Origin: Streptomyces sp. CA-278952
Lineage (GTDB): Bacteria; Actinomycetota; Actinomycetes; Streptomycetales; Streptomycetaceae
Direction of reading: 5' to 3'
NCBI RefSeq assembly: GCF_028747205.1
Contig: NZ_CP112880.1
Span: 2,604,001 to 2,668,000, forward strand
Length of the DNA: 64,000 nt
Both the position numbers and the translations under genes were made by a program. How positions within the stretch are numbered: position 1 is the stretch's first letter; every line of letters begins with the position of its first letter. A model generated the notes under the pieces. The model was given only the letters and a program-made list of their open reading frames with translations. It was not told where the DNA came from and made no database searches. This document shows, in pieces, positions 54,089 through 62,223 of the stretch.

Positions 54089-56818
54089 GTGCGTCCCTAC
54101 CTTCGTCCTGTGAGCCTCTCGCGCATCTCCGTCCTCGCGCCCCTCGTCGCGGCCGCCCTGATCGCACCGCTGCCGCCCCTCGCCGGCGCCACCGGAACCC
54201 CCGGCCCCGTACCGCTGCCGGGCCCCGCCCACCCGTCCGGCTCCCCCGCACCGCCCCCGTCCCCGCACCCGGCGGTGCCCGCCTGCGGCATGACGGCCGG
54301 TCAGGGCGGCCCCGGGACCTCCTGGGCGCCGACGTCCACCCGCTTCGGGGAGGCCGCCGGCTACGACCCGTACATCGGCAACGGCTACCTCGGCCACCGG
54401 GTCCCCCCGGCCGGCGCCGGTTACGCGGCCACCGGCGAGAAGACCGGCTGGCCGCTCTACACCCCCCGCTACGACGGCGCGTTCGTCTCCGGGCTCTACG
54501 CCCGGGACAAGGCCGTCTCCGAGGGCCGCGAGGTGATCGCCGCGCTGCCGAGCTGGACGAACATCGATGTGGGCGTGGGCGAGGAGACCCTCGGCCCGGA
54601 CACTCCGGCCGGCCGGGTCTCGCACTACCGGCAGACGGTCTTCCTCTCCTGCGGCCTCGTGCGCACCTCCCTGCGGTGGACGACGGCGGACGGCCGGGCC
54701 AGCGACCTCGTGTACGAGGTGCTGGCCGACCGGTCCGACGTCCACACCGGAGCCGTACGGCTGCGGATGACGCCGCGCTGGAGCGGCACCGCGACCGTCA
54801 CCGGCCGGCTCGACGACCGGGGCGCGCGCCGGATCACGCTCCGCGAGGACGGCACGTTCCGGACACGGGGCACCGGGATCGAGGGGGCCGTCGCCCAGAC
54901 GATGCGGCGCGGCTCGGGCGTGGTCGAGAGCCTGCGGCCGGGGGGCCGTACGCCCTCGGCGGCGACCCCGGTCCGCGCGGGCCGGACGTACACGTTCGAG
55001 AAGTACGTCGGCGTCGACACCGCCCTGACCTCCCGCGCCCCGGCCGAGGACGCCCGCGAGGCGGCACACCGGGCGGCGCGGCGCGGCTGGGACCGGGTCT
55101 TCGCGGCCAACGAGGCCGCCTGGCGCGAGGCCTGGTCCGCCGATGTGCTGGTCCCGGGGGACCGCCGGCTCCAGGGCTGGCTGCGCTCGGCCCAGTACGG
55201 CCTGCTGGCGAGCACCCGGCGCGGCTCCTCCGACAGCATCGCCCCGGCCGGTCTGACCAGCGACAACTACGCGGGCATGGTGTTCTGGGACGCCGAGACA
55301 TGGATGTTCCCGGGGCTCCTCGCCACCCGACCGGAGCTGGCGCGCTCGGTCGTCGAATACCGCTACCGCACCCGGGACGCGGCCCGCGCGAACGCCGAGA
55401 AGCTGGGCTACCGGGGCCTGTTCTACCCCTGGACCAGCGCGAGCCGGGGCCGCCTCGACTCCGAGTGCCAGAGCTGGGACCCGCCGCACTGTCTGACCCA
55501 GAACCACCTCCAGGGCGATGTCTCGCTGGCCGTCTGGCAGTACTACCTCGCCACCGGCGACCGCGACTGGCTGGCGTCGAGGGGCTGGCCCCTGCTCCGG
55601 GGCATCGCCGAGTTCTGGGAGTCGCGCGCCACGGCGAACGCGGACGGCAGCTACTCCGTCAACGACGTGGCGGGCCCCGACGAGTACAGCAACGGTGTCG
55701 ACGACGGCGTCTTCACCAACGCGGTCGCCGCCACCGCGCTGCGCAACGCGACCCGCGCCGCCCGCATCCTCGGCCAGAGCCCGCCCGCCGCCTGGAACAG
55801 GGTGGCGGACGGCCTGCGGATCCCGTACGACGCGGAGAAGAAGGTCTTCCTCCAGTACGCGGGCTACAACGGCTCCACGATCAAGCAGGCGGACACCGTC
55901 CTGCTGACCTACCCGCTGGAGTGGCCGATGGAGCCGGGCGCCGCCGCGGCCACCCTGGACTACTACGCGGCCCGCACCGACCCGGACGGACCGGCGATGA
56001 CGGACTCGGTCCACGCGATCGACGCGGCGGCGATCGGGGAGCCGGGCTGCTCGGCGTACACCTACCTCCAGCGCGCGGTACGCCCCTTCATGCGGGGTCC
56101 GTACGAGCTCTTCTCCGAGGCGCGCGGCGACAAGGCGGGCGCCGAGGACCCGCTGTCCGGCTTCCCCGCCGACGACTTCCTGACCGGGAAGGGCGGACTC
56201 CTCCAGGTGTTCACGCACGGCCTGACGGGGCTCAGGCTCCGCGAGGACGGCGTGCGCCTGGATCCGACGCTGCCGCCCCAACTGCACGAGGGCGTCACGC
56301 TGAAGGGCCTGCGGTACCGGGACGCCGTGTACGAGGTGGCGATCGGCCCCCGGACGACCACCATCCGCCTGACGTCGGGCGCCCCGTTCACGGTCCACAC
56401 GGCGAAGGGGCCGCGCCGCCTCTCCTCGACGCTGGAGCTTCCCACCCGGCGCCCCGACCTGACCCCGACGGCCGACGTGGCGCGCTGCCGCCCGGTGTCG
56501 GCGACGTCCGAGGCCCCGGGCCTGTACGCGGAGGCGGCGGTGGACGGGGCGCCGGCGACGTCCTGGTCCCCCGACGGCGCGGAGGGAGCCCTGACGGTTG
56601 ACCTGGGGGCCAGGCCCCTCCGGCTCGCCTCCGTGACCCCGGCCTGGAGCGACACCGCCCCCGCCTCGCACACCGTGGAGACCTCTCTCGACGGCCGCTT
56701 CTGGCGTCCCTACCTGGCGGGTGACACGGCACGCAAGGTCCGCGTGACGGTCCGCTCGGAGGACCCGGAGAAGCCGGCGGGCCTGGCGGAACTGCGGGTG
56801 GCGGCGCAGGGGCGGTAG
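54089..56818 (+). CDS. Secreted GH65-family hydrolase with C-terminal F5/8-type (CBM32-like) domain
   Basis: 909 residues. Signal-like VSLSRISVLAPLVAAALIAP, then the GH65 layout: an N-terminal beta-sandwich (about residues 75-330), an alpha/alpha barrel with WDAETWMFPGL and VNDVAGPDEYSNGVDDGVFT (the Glu of GPDE is the expected acid), and a C-terminal discoidin-like domain (AVDGAPATSWSPDG, AELRVAA). Resembles secreted acid trehalase/kojibiose-type hydrolases rather than phosphorylases. GTG starts at 54089 or 54110 are possible. Cleaves an alpha-linked disaccharide outside the cell; the exact sugar is uncertain. Confidence 0.85.
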   Translation: MRPYLRPVSLSRISVLAPLVAAALIAPLPPLAGATGTPGPVPLPGPAHPSGSPAPPPSPHPAVPACGMTAGQGGPGTSWAPTSTRFGEAAGYDPYIGNGYLGHRVPPAGAGYAATGEKTGWPLYTPRYDGAFVSGLYARDKAVSEGREVIAALPSWTNIDVGVGEETLGPDTPAGRVSHYRQTVFLSCGLVRTSLRWTTADGRASDLVYEVLADRSDVHTGAVRLRMTPRWSGTATVTGRLDDRGARRITLREDGTFRTRGTGIEGAVAQTMRRGSGVVESLRPGGRTPSAATPVRAGRTYTFEKYVGVDTALTSRAPAEDAREAAHRAARRGWDRVFAANEAAWREAWSADVLVPGDRRLQGWLRSAQYGLLASTRRGSSDSIAPAGLTSDNYAGMVFWDAETWMFPGLLATRPELARSVVEYRYRTRDAARANAEKLGYRGLFYPWTSASRGRLDSECQSWDPPHCLTQNHLQGDVSLAVWQYYLATGDRDWLASRGWPLLRGIAEFWESRATANADGSYSVNDVAGPDEYSNGVDDGVFTNAVAATALRNATRAARILGQSPPAAWNRVADGLRIPYDAEKKVFLQYAGYNGSTIKQADTVLLTYPLEWPMEPGAAAATLDYYAARTDPDGPAMTDSVHAIDAAAIGEPGCSAYTYLQRAVRPFMRGPYELFSEARGDKAGAEDPLSGFPADDFLTGKGGLLQVFTHGLTGLRLREDGVRLDPTLPPQLHEGVTLKGLRYRDAVYEVAIGPRTTTIRLTSGAPFTVHTAKGPRRLSSTLELPTRRPDLTPTADVARCRPVSATSEAPGLYAEAAVDGAPATSWSPDGAEGALTVDLGARPLRLASVTPAWSDTAPASHTVETSLDGRFWRPYLAGDTARKVRVTVRSEDPEKPAGLAELRVAAQGR

Positions 56819-57016
56819 GGCGCGCAGGCCCGACGAGGTCACGCCCGGGCGGCCGTTTCGCAGGTGGCGGCAGTGATGACCAGGACGGGCCTCCCGAGCA
56901 GGATCCGCCTGGCGGTCCTGGCGACGACGCACCGGTGAGCCCCCGCGCGCCCGTGCCCGGCATCAGGTGCAGCATGGAAGAGGGGCCAGAACCGAGCATC
57001 CGGAGGTGTACGCATC

Positions 57017-57265
57017 ATGGGCATGTACATGGATGTCCATCGGGGCATGAAGGGCATCACGTCCGAGCAGTTGAAGGAAGCCCACGCGGCCGACGCCGCG
57101 ATCGAGAAGGAGGAGGGCGTGCACTTCGAGAACGCTTGGGCGGACCCGCGATCCGGCACGGTCTACTGCCTGTCCACGGCGCCCTCGGCGGAAGCGGTCC
57201 AGCGCATCCACGAGCGCGCGGGCCACGCGGCGGACGAGATCCACGCGGTGCCGCTGGCGGTGTGA
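57017..57265 (+). CDS. SCO4226-type (DUF4242) nickel-binding small protein
   Basis: 82 residues: MGMYMDVHRGMKGITSEQLK then AHAADAAIEKEEGVHFENAW and VYCLSTAPSAEAVQRIHERA. This is the ferredoxin-like fold of S. coelicolor SCO4226, which binds nickel. ATG with GGAGGTG. Cytoplasmic, role unknown. Confidence 0.88.
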   Translation: MGMYMDVHRGMKGITSEQLKEAHAADAAIEKEEGVHFENAWADPRSGTVYCLSTAPSAEAVQRIHERAGHAADEIHAVPLAV

Positions 57266-57348
57266 CCAGGACGCGCGACGCCGATGACGGGGACACCCTC
57301 CGTCCCGGGTCCCGCGGCATGAGGTCCGGCGGCATGAGCCGCGACGGG

Positions 57349-57399
57349 GTGCGCCGGGGTCCTCGGGCGGCGACGTGCGCCGGGGTCCTCGGGCGGCGA
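57349..57399. repeat. 25-bp direct repeat
   Basis: GTGCGCCGGGGTCCTCGGGC (plus GGCGA) occurs at 57349-57373 and 57375-57399 in the gap between the SCO4226-type and SPFH genes. Confidence 0.9.
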
Positions 57400-57516
57400 A
57401 GCGGAGACGCGGTTCGGCACGGATGACGCCGGACCGCGTCTCTCGTCTCCCGCCACCAGCACGCCCTGCCCGACCGATCACCACTTTCCGGCACCACTTT
57501 CCGCCTCGGCCCGAAC

Positions 57517-58626
57517 TCAATCGCCGGAAGCCTGCCCCCGCCCCGGCAACCGCGTCTCTCCCGCGGCCTCCGCCTCCGCCTTCGCGTCGCTCACGGCGAC
57601 GGCTGCCTGCTTCGCGGCCTCGTCGGCGGCCGCGACGGCGTCCAGCGCGAGCGTGGAGTTCGCCTCGACCTCCGGGGCCCCGACATGGTCCTTGTCGGAG
57701 GCGTCGGCGTCGGTCGCGTCCTCGCGCTGCGCACCCGGCGGGGGGCCGGTGCCCGACGCCTGGTCGCCGAACGCGCTGGTGACGGTGCGGATCGCCTCGG
57801 TCAGCTCGCCCGGGATCACCCAGAAGGTGTTGTTGTCGCTCTGCGCCAGATGCGGGAGCGTCTCCAGATACTTGTAGGCCAGGACCTTCGCGTCGGCGTT
57901 GTTGCGGTGGACGGCCTGGAAGACGAGCTCCACCGCCTTCGACTCGCCGTCCGCCCGGAGGATCATGGCCTGCTGCGTACCCTGCGCCTCCAGGATGTCC
58001 TTCTGCTTCGTGCCCTCGGCGGTGAGGATCTTGGCCTGCCGCTCGCCCTCGGCGTGCAGGATGGCCGCGCGCTTGTCACGCTCGGCCCGCATCTGCTTCT
58101 CCATCGCCTCTTTGATGGTGTTCGGCGGATCGATGGCCTTGATCTCGACGCGGTTGACCCGGATGCCCCACTTCCCGGTCGCGTCGTCGAGGACGGCACG
58201 GAGCCGGGCGTTGATCTCCTCACGCGAGGTGAGCGTCCCTTCCAGGTCCATGCTGCCGATGACGTTCCGCAGGGTGGTCACGGTGAGCTGATCGATGGCG
58301 TGCAGATAGTCGGCGACCTCGTAGGCCGCCGCCCGCGGGTCGGTGATCTGGTAATAGAGCACGGTGTCGATGTTGACCACGAGGTTGTCCTCGGTGATCA
58401 CCGGCTTGGGGTCGGACGAATACACCTGCTCGCGCACGTCGAGTTTGGTGTTGATCCGGTCCGCCACCGGCAGGACGAAGTTCAGGCCGGGCTGCAGCGT
58501 CCGGCGGTACCGGCCGAACCGCTCGATGTTGTAGCGGCGCGCCTGCGGGACGATACGTACGGTGGCGGCCACGAGAAAGACGACGACGATCGCCGCCACA
58601 AGAATCGGGATGACAACCGGATCCAT
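57517..58626 (-). CDS. SPFH/band 7 (stomatin-type) membrane protein
   Basis: 369 residues. N-terminal membrane helix (VVIPILVAAIVVVFLVAATV), then the SPFH domain (RYNIERFGRYRRTLQPGLNF, NLVVNIDTVLYYQITDP, NVIGSMDLEGTLTSREEINA), then a coiled coil (QMRAERDKRAAILHAEGERQ), and an acidic Ala-rich tail. Forms oligomeric microdomains in the membrane. It is 71 nt after nfeD on the same strand, the usual SPFH-NfeD pair, so they work together. Confidence 0.93.
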   Translation of the reverse strand: MDPVVIPILVAAIVVVFLVAATVRIVPQARRYNIERFGRYRRTLQPGLNFVLPVADRINTKLDVREQVYSSDPKPVITEDNLVVNIDTVLYYQITDPRAAAYEVADYLHAIDQLTVTTLRNVIGSMDLEGTLTSREEINARLRAVLDDATGKWGIRVNRVEIKAIDPPNTIKEAMEKQMRAERDKRAAILHAEGERQAKILTAEGTKQKDILEAQGTQQAMILRADGESKAVELVFQAVHRNNADAKVLAYKYLETLPHLAQSDNNTFWVIPGELTEAIRTVTSAFGDQASGTGPPPGAQREDATDADASDKDHVGAPEVEANSTLALDAVAAADEAAKQAAVAVSDAKAEAEAAGETRLPGRGQASGD

Positions 58627-58697
58627 TCTTCCTCCTACGTCCCTCTACGTCCCCCCACGATCCTCTCCCGCGTACACCCGCACCGCGCTTCAGCCGT

Positions 58698-59135
58698 TCA
58701 CGGAAGGAGCTCGCGGGGATACACGACGGCTGTAGCGCCTTCGATCTCCATGACGTCCACCAGAGCGCCCACCGGAATCACCAGACTCTCGTCGAGAGCG
58801 CGGGCGGACCATTCCTCGCCGGAGACCTTGATCAGGCCGTGGGTCGCGGTGACCTCCTGCATGACCTCGGCCCGCTTGCCGATCAGCGCGTCGGTGCCCT
58901 CGTAGGTCAGGGGCCCCTGCGCCAGGTGCCGCAGCGCGACAGGGCGGACCAGGGCGAGGCCCGCTGCCGCCGCCAGTCCGAGCGCCACGAGCTGGCCGAG
59001 CAGGCCGACGCCCACTCCGGCCACGACGGCGGTGACCAGCGCCGCGCCGGCCAGCAATCCGAAAACGAGTGTGAGAGTGAAGAACTCCGCAGCGCCCAGC
59101 GCCGCGGCGGCCAGCAGCCAAGCGAACCACGGCAT
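58698..59135 (-). CDS. NfeD-family membrane protein
   Basis: 145 residues with three or four membrane helices (MPWFAWLLAAAALGAAEFFT and following) and a C-terminal OB-fold NfeD domain (GKRAEVMQEVTATHGLIKVS, VGALVDVMEIEGATAVVYP). The short NfeD form without protease. First gene of the NfeD-SPFH operon. Confidence 0.92.
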   Translation of the reverse strand: MPWFAWLLAAAALGAAEFFTLTLVFGLLAGAALVTAVVAGVGVGLLGQLVALGLAAAAGLALVRPVALRHLAQGPLTYEGTDALIGKRAEVMQEVTATHGLIKVSGEEWSARALDESLVIPVGALVDVMEIEGATAVVYPRELLP

Positions 59136-59246
59136 CGAATCAGCCTCCCCAAGGGGACTTATTCAGCTACTTACCCCTTCTGCCCCGCAGGGAACCGTTC
59201 GCCCCGCCCGATCTGCGACCGGAACGCGTCGGAGACGGGTTCCGAT

Positions 59247-59261
59247 CTGTGCACTGCACAG
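59247..59261. promoter_or_regulatory. Palindrome upstream of the peptide gene
   Basis: CTGTGCA-C-TGCACAG, perfect 7-bp arms around one base, 89 nt before the peptide ATG and in the divergent region with nfeD. Possible operator for the right-edge cluster. Confidence 0.45.
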
Positions 59262-59349
59262 GTGTGACCTTATTGATCTTCTCTGCCTGCCGAAGAATCA
59301 AGGCCGGGGGGACAGCCCCCGTGCGAAGTATTCGAGGGGGGACCGAAAG

Positions 59350-59541
59350 ATGCGTCAGCAGAGATACGTACGAGTGGTCAGTGCGGCCCTGGCGGCCGCG
59401 AGCGTGGCCGTGATGAGCGCGCTGCTGGTGGCGGGGGGCGCCACCGGCGGGAGCGAAGCGACGTCGGCCATGTCGGCGCCGGCATCGGTACGGATCAGCA
59501 CCACGCCCGCCGATCACGGCTGGGACACACCGGCTCCGTGA
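59350..59541 (+). CDS. Small secreted peptide, unknown
   Basis: 63 residues: basic MRQQRYVRVVSAALAAASVA, hydrophobic segment to about residue 29 (LLVAGGATGG), then a Ser/Ala-rich part and the end TPADHGWDTPAP. It looks like a Sec signal plus a 30-residue mature peptide. ATG with GGGGGGACC upstream. It lies 74 nt before thyX on the same strand and may be transcribed with it. It has no conserved RiPP leader that I recognise. Confidence 0.6.
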   Translation: MRQQRYVRVVSAALAAASVAVMSALLVAGGATGGSEATSAMSAPASVRISTTPADHGWDTPAP

Positions 59542-59615
59542 CCACCGACGAACTCTGAACGCTCCCGTAGGTGCCGTAGATCGCTTCCGTAGGAATTCCC
59601 AGGAGGAGCATCACC

Positions 59616-60416
59616 ATGACGATCAGTTCACTCACCCCGGCTGAATTCGCCGCTGACCGTGCAATCGGCTCGGAGATCGGTCCGGAGATCGGTCCGGAGA
59701 TCGGTCCGGAGATCGAGCTTCGGAGCAAGATTTCCGTGGAGCTCGTCGATCACACCGCGTCGGACCTCGGCGTGATCCGGGCGGCCCGCGTTTCCACCGC
59801 CGGCGAGGAGGCCCACCGGGAGGAGCGCGGCGACGATTACATGGCCGGGCTCATCCAGTACCTGATGCGCAGCCGGCACGGCAGCCCCTTCGAGCACAAC
59901 TCGATGACGTTCCTGGTGAACGCCCCGATCTTCGTGATCCGGCACATGATGCGTCACCGTATGTGGTCGTTCAACGAGGAGAGCGCGCGCTACAAGAATC
60001 TGGAATCCGTCTTCTACGTTCCGGACAGCGACCGGCTTCTCAAGCAGGAGGGAAAGCCGGGGCACTACAAGTACGTGCCCGGCAGCGAGGAGGACTACGA
60101 GCTGCTGTCGCTGTCGGCGAGCACCGCCTATCGGGCCGCGTTCCGCGAGTACCAGCAGATGCTCGATGCCGGTATCGCCCGTGAACTGGCCCGCATGGTT
60201 CTTCCGGTGGCCACGTTCTCGACGGTATACGCGACCTGCAACGCGCGGTCGTTGATGCACTTCCTCGGCCTCCGCACCAACCGCGCGGACGCCACGTACG
60301 TATCCCATCCTCAGCGCGAGATCGAGATCGTGGCGGAGCAGATGGAGGCCGAGTTCGCGCGGCTCATGCCGTTGACACACGCGTCCTACGAGCGCTGCGG
60401 ACGCGTCAGCCCCTGA
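59616..60416 (+). CDS. thyX: ThyX-type flavin-dependent thymidylate synthase
   Basis: 266 residues. The ThyX motif is RHRMWSFNEESARY (RHRX7S form). FEHNSMTFLVNAPIFVIRH and YATCNARSLMHFLGLRT are other conserved parts. The enzyme methylates dUMP at C5 with FAD, NADPH and methylene-tetrahydrofolate. A 12-bp repeat near the start encodes EIGP three times (about residues 19-31), not a family feature. ATG with AGGAGG. Followed 36 nt later by a LOG gene. In this setting it may act on a pathway intermediate rather than on dUMP for DNA. Confidence 0.93.
   Translation: MTISSLTPAEFAADRAIGSEIGPEIGPEIGPEIELRSKISVELVDHTASDLGVIRAARVSTAGEEAHREERGDDYMAGLIQYLMRSRHGSPFEHNSMTFLVNAPIFVIRHMMRHRMWSFNEESARYKNLESVFYVPDSDRLLKQEGKPGHYKYVPGSEEDYELLSLSASTAYRAAFREYQQMLDAGIARELARMVLPVATFSTVYATCNARSLMHFLGLRTNRADATYVSHPQREIEIVAEQMEAEFARLMPLTHASYERCGRVSP
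59672..59715 (+). repeat. 12-bp in-frame repeat in thyX
   Basis: GGAGATCGGTCC three times plus 8 nt; codes for the EIGP repeats at the ThyX N terminus. Confidence 0.9.
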
Positions 60417-60451
60417 CGCTGCCGGCCCCTGACAGACGGAGGAATGGTCGT

Positions 60452-61012
60452 ATGCGCATCACTGTGTACGCGGGATCGGCGCTGGGCAACCGCACCGTCT
60501 ACCGCGAAGCCGCGGAACGGTTCGCCCGGGATCTGGCGACTGCCGGGCACGAGATCGTCTACGGCGGCGGGGCCGTCGGCCTGATGGGCGTGGTGGCCGA
60601 CGCCGCCCTGGCCGCGGGCGGACGGGTGACCGGCGTCATTCCCCAGTCCCTCGTGGACGCGGAGGTCGCCCATCTCGGACTGACCGACCTGCGTGTCGTC
60701 GACAGCATGCATGAACGCAAACAGCTCATGGCCGACCTGGGCGACTGCTTCGTGGCGTTGCCGGGCGGCGTGGGGACGATCGAGGAAATCCTCGAGGTAT
60801 GGGCCTGGCTGGTCCTCGGTCACCATGACAAACCCGTCGTGCTGTTGAACACCGACGGCTATTGGGACCGCCTGGTGCGGATGACGAACCGCATGTCGGT
60901 CAGCGGATTCCTCCGCCCCGAGGAAGCCGGGACGCTCGCTTCCGTCGCCGATTCCGCGGAATTGTTCGAAGTGATCCAGCAGTGGAAAGCCCCGCCGCCC
61001 CGGTGGGGATGA
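60452..61012 (+). CDS. LOG-family nucleotide 5'-monophosphate phosphoribohydrolase
   Basis: 186 residues, Rossmann-type. LOG motifs: ERKQLM-type segment (MHERKQLMADLGDCFVALPG) and PGGVGTIEE. LOG enzymes cut the N-glycosidic bond of nucleoside 5'-monophosphates and release the base; cytokinin nucleotides are the best-known substrates, but related bacterial enzymes take AMP or pyrimidine nucleotides. ATG at 60452 after GGAGG. It lies between thyX and an oxygenase in the same direction, so the base made by ThyX could be its substrate. Confidence 0.9.
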   Translation: MRITVYAGSALGNRTVYREAAERFARDLATAGHEIVYGGGAVGLMGVVADAALAAGGRVTGVIPQSLVDAEVAHLGLTDLRVVDSMHERKQLMADLGDCFVALPGGVGTIEEILEVWAWLVLGHHDKPVVLLNTDGYWDRLVRMTNRMSVSGFLRPEEAGTLASVADSAELFEVIQQWKAPPPRWG

Positions 61013-61029
61013 TCTGAGAGGTGGCAGCG

Positions 61030-62082
61030 ATGTCCGTCATGGAAGAAGAGATACGCGATACAGCAGCGCTCATCACCGTCGTGGACGGGTACGTTCCGGT
61101 CCTCGACCTGAGCGGATCCCGTTCGGGATCCGCCGGCTCCCGGGAACAACTGGCCGCGACCATCGACAAGGTGTGCCGCACCAGCGGATTCCTGGTCATC
61201 GTCGGGCACGGAGTTCCTGGGACGACCATCTCCGACATGTACCGGGCCACGCGGGAGTTCTTCTCGCTGCCGGCCCACGAGAAGGCGGAATTGCTGGCGG
61301 ATCCCGGGGATCCGCTGATGCGGGGCTTCGGCCGGAAGGGCAGCCTCGCCGCTTCGAACGAGGACGCGGCGGTCGAGCGGGAGCGGGCCCTGCCGGACAT
61401 CTCCGAGACGTACACGGTCAATCGTCTCGGCGAGAGCCACGGGGCGCGGTCCCTGCCCGCGCACGCCGACCCCGCGCTGCGGTCCCCGAACCGCTGGCCG
61501 GCGCTGCCCGGCTTCTCCGATGCCTATCTGGCCTATTACGCGGCGATGGAGGACCTCGCCGGGCACATCATGCGGCTCTTCGCCCTGGGCCTCGGCCTTC
61601 CGGAGGACTGGTTCGACGACAAGATCGACCAGCACATGACCAATATGACGGCGAACTACTACCCGGCGCAGGAGACGCCGCCCGAGCCGGGGCAGTTGCG
61701 CAAGGGCGTCCACAGCGACTGGGGCAGCCTCACCATCCTGTACCAGGACAACGGCACCGGAGGGCTACAGGTCCAGTCGAAGACCGGGGACTGGCTCGAC
61801 GTCCCCGTCATCGACGGTTCGTTCGTGGTGAACATCGGCGACCTGATGGCCAACTGGACCAACAACCAGTGGGTGAGCACGGTGCATCGGGTCGTCAACC
61901 CGCCCGCGGAGCTCGCCGGGACCGAACGGTACTCGATCCCGTTCTTCCACCAGCCCAACTTCGACGCGGTCATCGAATGCATTCCGACGTGCACCGGACC
62001 GGAGAACCCGCCGAGGCACCTGCCGGTGCGCTCGGGCGCGTACATCACCGGGAAGTTCCGCAAGGCCTACGGGGCCCCGTAG
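61030..62082 (+). CDS. 2-oxoglutarate/Fe(II)-dependent oxygenase (isopenicillin N synthase-like)
   Basis: 350 residues. DIOX_N domain (VVDGYVPVLDLS, SGFLVIVGHGVPG), then the double-stranded beta-helix with the iron ligands in HSDWG (His-X-Asp) and VHRVVNPP (distal His), and Arg of RYSIPF for 2-oxoglutarate. NYYPAQETPPEPGQL is the usual N-Y-Y-P. ATG at 61030 has AGAGGTGG upstream; a GTG at 61021 is in frame. The next 47 codons after its TAG stay open into the MFS gene. The substrate is unknown; a free pyrimidine base or amino acid is possible. Confidence 0.92.
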   Translation: MSVMEEEIRDTAALITVVDGYVPVLDLSGSRSGSAGSREQLAATIDKVCRTSGFLVIVGHGVPGTTISDMYRATREFFSLPAHEKAELLADPGDPLMRGFGRKGSLAASNEDAAVERERALPDISETYTVNRLGESHGARSLPAHADPALRSPNRWPALPGFSDAYLAYYAAMEDLAGHIMRLFALGLGLPEDWFDDKIDQHMTNMTANYYPAQETPPEPGQLRKGVHSDWGSLTILYQDNGTGGLQVQSKTGDWLDVPVIDGSFVVNIGDLMANWTNNQWVSTVHRVVNPPAELAGTERYSIPFFHQPNFDAVIECIPTCTGPENPPRHLPVRSGAYITGKFRKAYGAP

Positions 62083-62154
62083 CTCCCGCATCCGCTCCCG
62101 TATCCGTCTCCGCATCCGCTTCCGCTTCCGCTCCCGTATCCGTCTCCGTATCCG
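62083..62154 (+). repeat. Twelve hexamer repeats coding for X-Pro
   Basis: Twelve 6-nt units of CTCCCG, NATCCG, CTTCCG or TCTCCG, in phase with the oxygenase and MFS frames, so the frame reads (X-Pro)12. The block CTCCCGTATCCGTCTCCG occurs at 62095-62112 and 62131-62148. Between the oxygenase TAG and MFS ATG. Confidence 0.9.
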
Positions 62155-62223
62155 CCGGGAACGGCGGCGGCCACGCCGTGCCAGGCCCGGCCCATCCCTC
62201 CTGTCACCAGAAAGGCCTTCGCC

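Noticed and set aside
59350..59541. Graspetide precursor for the ATP-grasp at 63613
   Set aside because: The peptide has a secretion signal instead of a leader and lacks repeated Thr/Glu core motifs; the ATP-grasp looks like a carboxylate-amine ligase.
60452..61012. Cytokinin biosynthesis by the LOG gene
   Set aside because: No adenylate isopentenyltransferase or cytokinin P450 is visible; thyX beside it fits a pyrimidine substrate better.
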